Assembly (NCBI GenBank): GCA_023227825.1
Contig: JALOCJ010000001.1
Location: 286,591 to 350,590 of the forward strand
Direction of reading: 5' to 3'
Source of the DNA: Candidatus Cloacimonas sp.
Lineage (GTDB): Bacteria; Cloacimonadota; Cloacimonadia; Cloacimonadales; Cloacimonadaceae
Length of the DNA: 64,000 nt
A program made the translations under genes and the position numbers. Under the pieces are notes generated by a model. The model was not told where the DNA came from and did not search any database. It was given only the letters and a program-made list of their open reading frames with translations. Shown in pieces: positions 62,401-64,000 of this stretch. Positions within the stretch are counted from its first letter, which is position 1. Each line of letters begins with the position of its first letter.

Positions 62401-64000
62401 GTGCTCAATATCTGACTAATCTACAAGAGCTTTATCTTGATCATAACCAGATAAGTGACCTCAATCCTTTAGAGAATCTGACTTATCTGCAATATATGTC
62501 TCTTGGTGTTAACCAAATAAGTGACCTCAGTCCTTTAGAGGGGCTGACTAATCTATATTATCTATATCTTGGTCGTAACCAGATAAGTGATCTCAGACCT
62601 TTAGAGGATCTGATTTATCTGCAAGAGCTGGATCTTTATGGTAATCAAATAAGTGACCTTAGTCCTTTAGCTGGTCTGACTAATCTGCAAAAGTTGTATC
62701 TTTGGGATAACCAGATAAGTGACCTTAGTCCTTTAGCTGGTCTGACTAATCTGCAATGGATATATCTTGAATATAACCAGATAAGTGACCTCAGTCCTTT
62801 CGAGGAGCTAAATAATCTGCAAATACTACATCTTGAATATAACCAGATAAGTGACCTTAGTCCTTTAGCGGGTCTGACTGATCTGTATTCTCTATATCTT
62901 GAACATAACCAGATAAGTGACCTTAGTCCTTTAGCGGGTCTGACTAATCTTTTTTATCTATATCTTGATAATAACCAGATAAGTGACCTCAGTCCTTTAG
63001 TGGGGCTAACTAATCTGCAAGGGCTGGATCTTAGTTCTAACCAGATAAGTGACCTCAGTCCTTTAGGGGGGCTGACTAATCTGGGGATTCTTGATCTTGA
63101 TAATAACCAGATCAGTGACCTCAGTCCTTTAGCTGGGCTAACTAATCTTCAACAGTTGTATCTTATTGGTAACCAGATAAGTGACCTTAGTGCTTTAGCT
63201 GGTCTGACTAATCTGAGGGGACTTGTTCTTAGTGATAATCCTATTTCTTATGAGTCAATGCTGCTTTCTTATAGTTGGGGTTTACCTTGGTCAACCGATG
63301 AATATAATCCCCTTTCGCCTTGTTATCCTGATCCCAGTAGAAATGCTACCAATGTTTTGGTAAATTATCCTTTATCCTGGCAGGGAAATTATAATAATAG
63401 CCAGGATGTTTTCTATGAGGTCTGGTTGGGGGTTAGTCCTGATTCCCTTTTCTATCAGGGCTTTGTAACTCAAATGGTAAATGTTACGGAACATCTTTAT
63501 TCCTTCACTCCAATGCTGGAACCCTTAACACAATACTATTGGAGAATAAGAGCTATTGCCCCAACTGATACAATCTGGAGTGGAATGTGGAGTTTCACCA
63601 CCGGTGAGGAATTCTATCAGCCACTTATTTCTGTTACTCCTACCAGTATTTATGATCAATTAACTACTGCAGAAACCAGTCAAACAGAAATAACTATTGC
63701 CAATCAGGGCACTGCTACCCTTATCTGGAATAGCAATATTGTTTTAACCCGGGCAGAACAGAAAACAGGAACTTATGCTTATCTTACTAAGGAAAATAAC
63801 ACAGAAAGAGAATTGAACGCTAAAATTGAAAACATAGATGCCAATAGCAAAAGAGATAAAGATATAAATAGAGAGGGAACATCCCCAATGCCGGAAATCA
63901 ACCTTTCTCCTTCCTCAGGAACTATAGAACCTGATTCTTCAGTAATCTGTATCCTGAATTTTATTCCTGGAGATTCCCTTGGCATCTATAACTATGAACT
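59475..64000 (+). CDS. Giant secreted GLUG/FN3/leucine-rich-repeat protein, cut by the window edge
   Basis: Open from the ATG at 59475 (TTGGAGG upstream) to the window end, at least 1508 codons. Residues 1-29 are a signal peptide ending CLAQ. GLUG-type repeats cover about 95-290 (DYTGSLVGYVNGG, ATGGLVGMQGN, NTGGLIGRN). Several fibronectin type III-like domains follow (about 355-930; LSYQIENYSVILQWSPP). Internalin-like leucine-rich repeats cover about 968-1255. Then come a further FN3-like domain and a beta domain. It is probably a surface adhesin. A sorting domain may lie beyond the window. It follows the 444-aa secreted protein by 142 bp. Confidence 0.85.
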   Translation, partial: MKSQKLKTLPLGLILFFLCFSISPCLAQFGGGTGSEASPYLVATAQHLYNVRDYADAYFLQTGDIFLNVEPYNSGQGWLPIGNQSAPFTGSYDGNSFHIYGLYINQPEGKNLGLFGYTNSAVLKNIALNNVNISGKDYTGSLVGYVNGGFIQSCSCDGTITGVSVTGGLVGALELSCHLEKCSVNCVVSGQFSIGGLCGYSKGASEIYTSYSKGTVTGNNATGGLVGMQGNSTISQSFSTSAVQGNWGAGGLLGVNDTQSLVSYCYSIGVVTGNSNTGGLIGRNVVSQTLSSYWNLESGGQIISAGGIGRTTDEMTYPYAANTYEDWNLTAIWQPDTEYFVNAGYPYLQWMYPCPPISHLSYQIENYSVILQWSPPYVSSYTGFNIYKNGVLYTTVTDSFFIDTDVYHGEQYTYQVSVIYEGGESTLSEPVSFYVYFPPLPANCVFPLNGATEMEILPLLQWSPDAHHNYPLPDGYVLEVWALSGNLVVNEDVGNVTSYQIINPLDYETDYYWKVTPYTWGEENTYLYAENVPNWYFTTQEQIIKPVNLTATIENWKNVQLNWNLGEPNWLYWDSGYLYNSVGYIDSPHVWDVACKFASSDLLSHTGKYITQVKFTPCEASSNYRIRIWSGDDNNIGPSVLLVDQPLQTNDLVMNDWNTVSLLTPVPIQPATAYWIGYNIDQVLYPTYPAGVDEGPVVPGKGAIIYHNSTWMELLEANSELNYNFCIRAYVQSGSRELTQLSLLNIPVTPNQEKTTDPGTLSASTNPPQIPSRSLQNFNIYRNGTLIGNSYIPSYYDENLSQGEYTYYVTALYDNAESEPSNTASVTIAYIFPPQNVYVALVDSLLQLSWQPSVSALEQGYVLYRLQEGQENEPYLWEQIGYTTDEFTFYDAAWQYLPAGYYKWAIKAHYDYDNYSEPAFSNVIYKVVNLIPDDNFRIAINEALGQPADYIPTIADLNGLTGALYAHWRNISSIEGAQYLTNLQELYLDHNQISDLNPLENLTYLQYMSLGVNQISDLSPLEGLTNLYYLYLGRNQISDLRPLEDLIYLQELDLYGNQISDLSPLAGLTNLQKLYLWDNQISDLSPLAGLTNLQWIYLEYNQISDLSPFEELNNLQILHLEYNQISDLSPLAGLTDLYSLYLEHNQISDLSPLAGLTNLFYLYLDNNQISDLSPLVGLTNLQGLDLSSNQISDLSPLGGLTNLGILDLDNNQISDLSPLAGLTNLQQLYLIGNQISDLSALAGLTNLRGLVLSDNPISYESMLLSYSWGLPWSTDEYNPLSPCYPDPSRNATNVLVNYPLSWQGNYNNSQDVFYEVWLGVSPDSLFYQGFVTQMVNVTEHLYSFTPMLEPLTQYYWRIRAIAPTDTIWSGMWSFTTGEEFYQPLISVTPTSIYDQLTTAETSQTEITIANQGTATLIWNSNIVLTRAEQKTGTYAYLTKENNTERELNAKIENIDANSKRDKDINREGTSPMPEINLSPSSGTIEPDSSVICILNFIPGDSLGIYNYE
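62380..63240 (+). repeat. 66-bp coding repeats: 12 leucine-rich repeats of 22 residues
   Basis: The phrase NQISDLSPL(A/E)GLTNL recurs 12 times between 62446 and 63200, nearly always at 66 bp. Positions before NQ and after LTNL vary, the usual pattern of internalin-type LRRs, where the variable sites face outward. The DNA copies are very alike, so the array can expand or contract by recombination. Confidence 0.92.

Noticed and set aside
1..64000. tRNA or rRNA genes
   Set aside because: I looked for cloverleaf-like acceptor and TPsiC words in all gene-free stretches and found none that I could support.

Overview
The window looks like a piece of a Cloacimonadota (Candidatus Cloacimonas-like) chromosome. 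This is inferred, not searched. The reasons are an AT-rich Gram-negative gene set with several secreted proteins carrying FlgD-like 'NYPNPFNP' C-terminal sorting domains, a gingipain-type C25 protease, PorV/PorQ-like outer-membrane barrels, and amino-acid-fermentation genes (a fused formimidoyltransferase-cyclodeaminase and acetate kinase). No tRNA, rRNA or CRISPR was found.

Layout. 1-1878 (minus): ECF sigma factor, zinc anti-sigma factor and two Spy/CpxP-like periplasmic proteins, a likely envelope-stress operon. 2215-3471 (plus): LolC/E-like permease. 3570-8752 (minus): restriction-modification island with an orphan SPPY-type methyltransferase, a wrecked insertion sequence, and an AlwI-family type IIS endonuclease with two DPPY adenine methyltransferases. 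8848-22142 (minus): nine tightly packed genes read from the C25 protease through yggS, a plsY-like gene, a GNAT gene, PAP2, a PorV/Q-like barrel and a BatA/VWA protein to dxs and mnmE. 22387-30032: GNAT, an outer-membrane barrel, a degenerate dihydroorotase-like protein, an MCE protein with a TPR lipoprotein, and a two-gene module ending in a PUA/EVE-like + NucS-like nuclease. 30299-38142: secreted M14 carboxypeptidase, then the plus-strand run rpmE-DUF1385-prfA-CNNM/CorC-FTCD. 38184-47398 (minus): glycosylase-like gene, membrane peptidase, S4 protein, ackA, sorting-domain proteins, DUF2156 and GNAT. 47753-57264: tricorn protease, CsgG/DUF4810/GNA1162 lipoprotein trio, and a 1294-aa protein built like soluble adenylyl cyclase. 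57998-64000: two secreted proteins, the last a giant GLUG/leucine-rich-repeat protein running off the window.

The most unusual content is between the genes. (1) A family of tandem hairpins at three loci (1984-2145, 38925-39119, 53255-53358): a stem whose sequence differs between loci, a loop of the form YGRGGACR with GGA kept in the intact copies, then TTCCGG. Repeat periods are 33 or about 44 bp. (2) Four palindromic loci (3486-3561, 24271-24350, 41896-41962, 57796-57880) built from 11-bp units of the type G(T/A)TA(C/A/T)GG(G/A)A in head-to-head arrays. (3) At 45483-45626 (minus), a near-consensus sigma-54 promoter followed by about 115 nt holding two hairpins with C-rich loops, an unpaired ACCTCCT and an intrinsic terminator: a candidate sigma-54-dependent small RNA.
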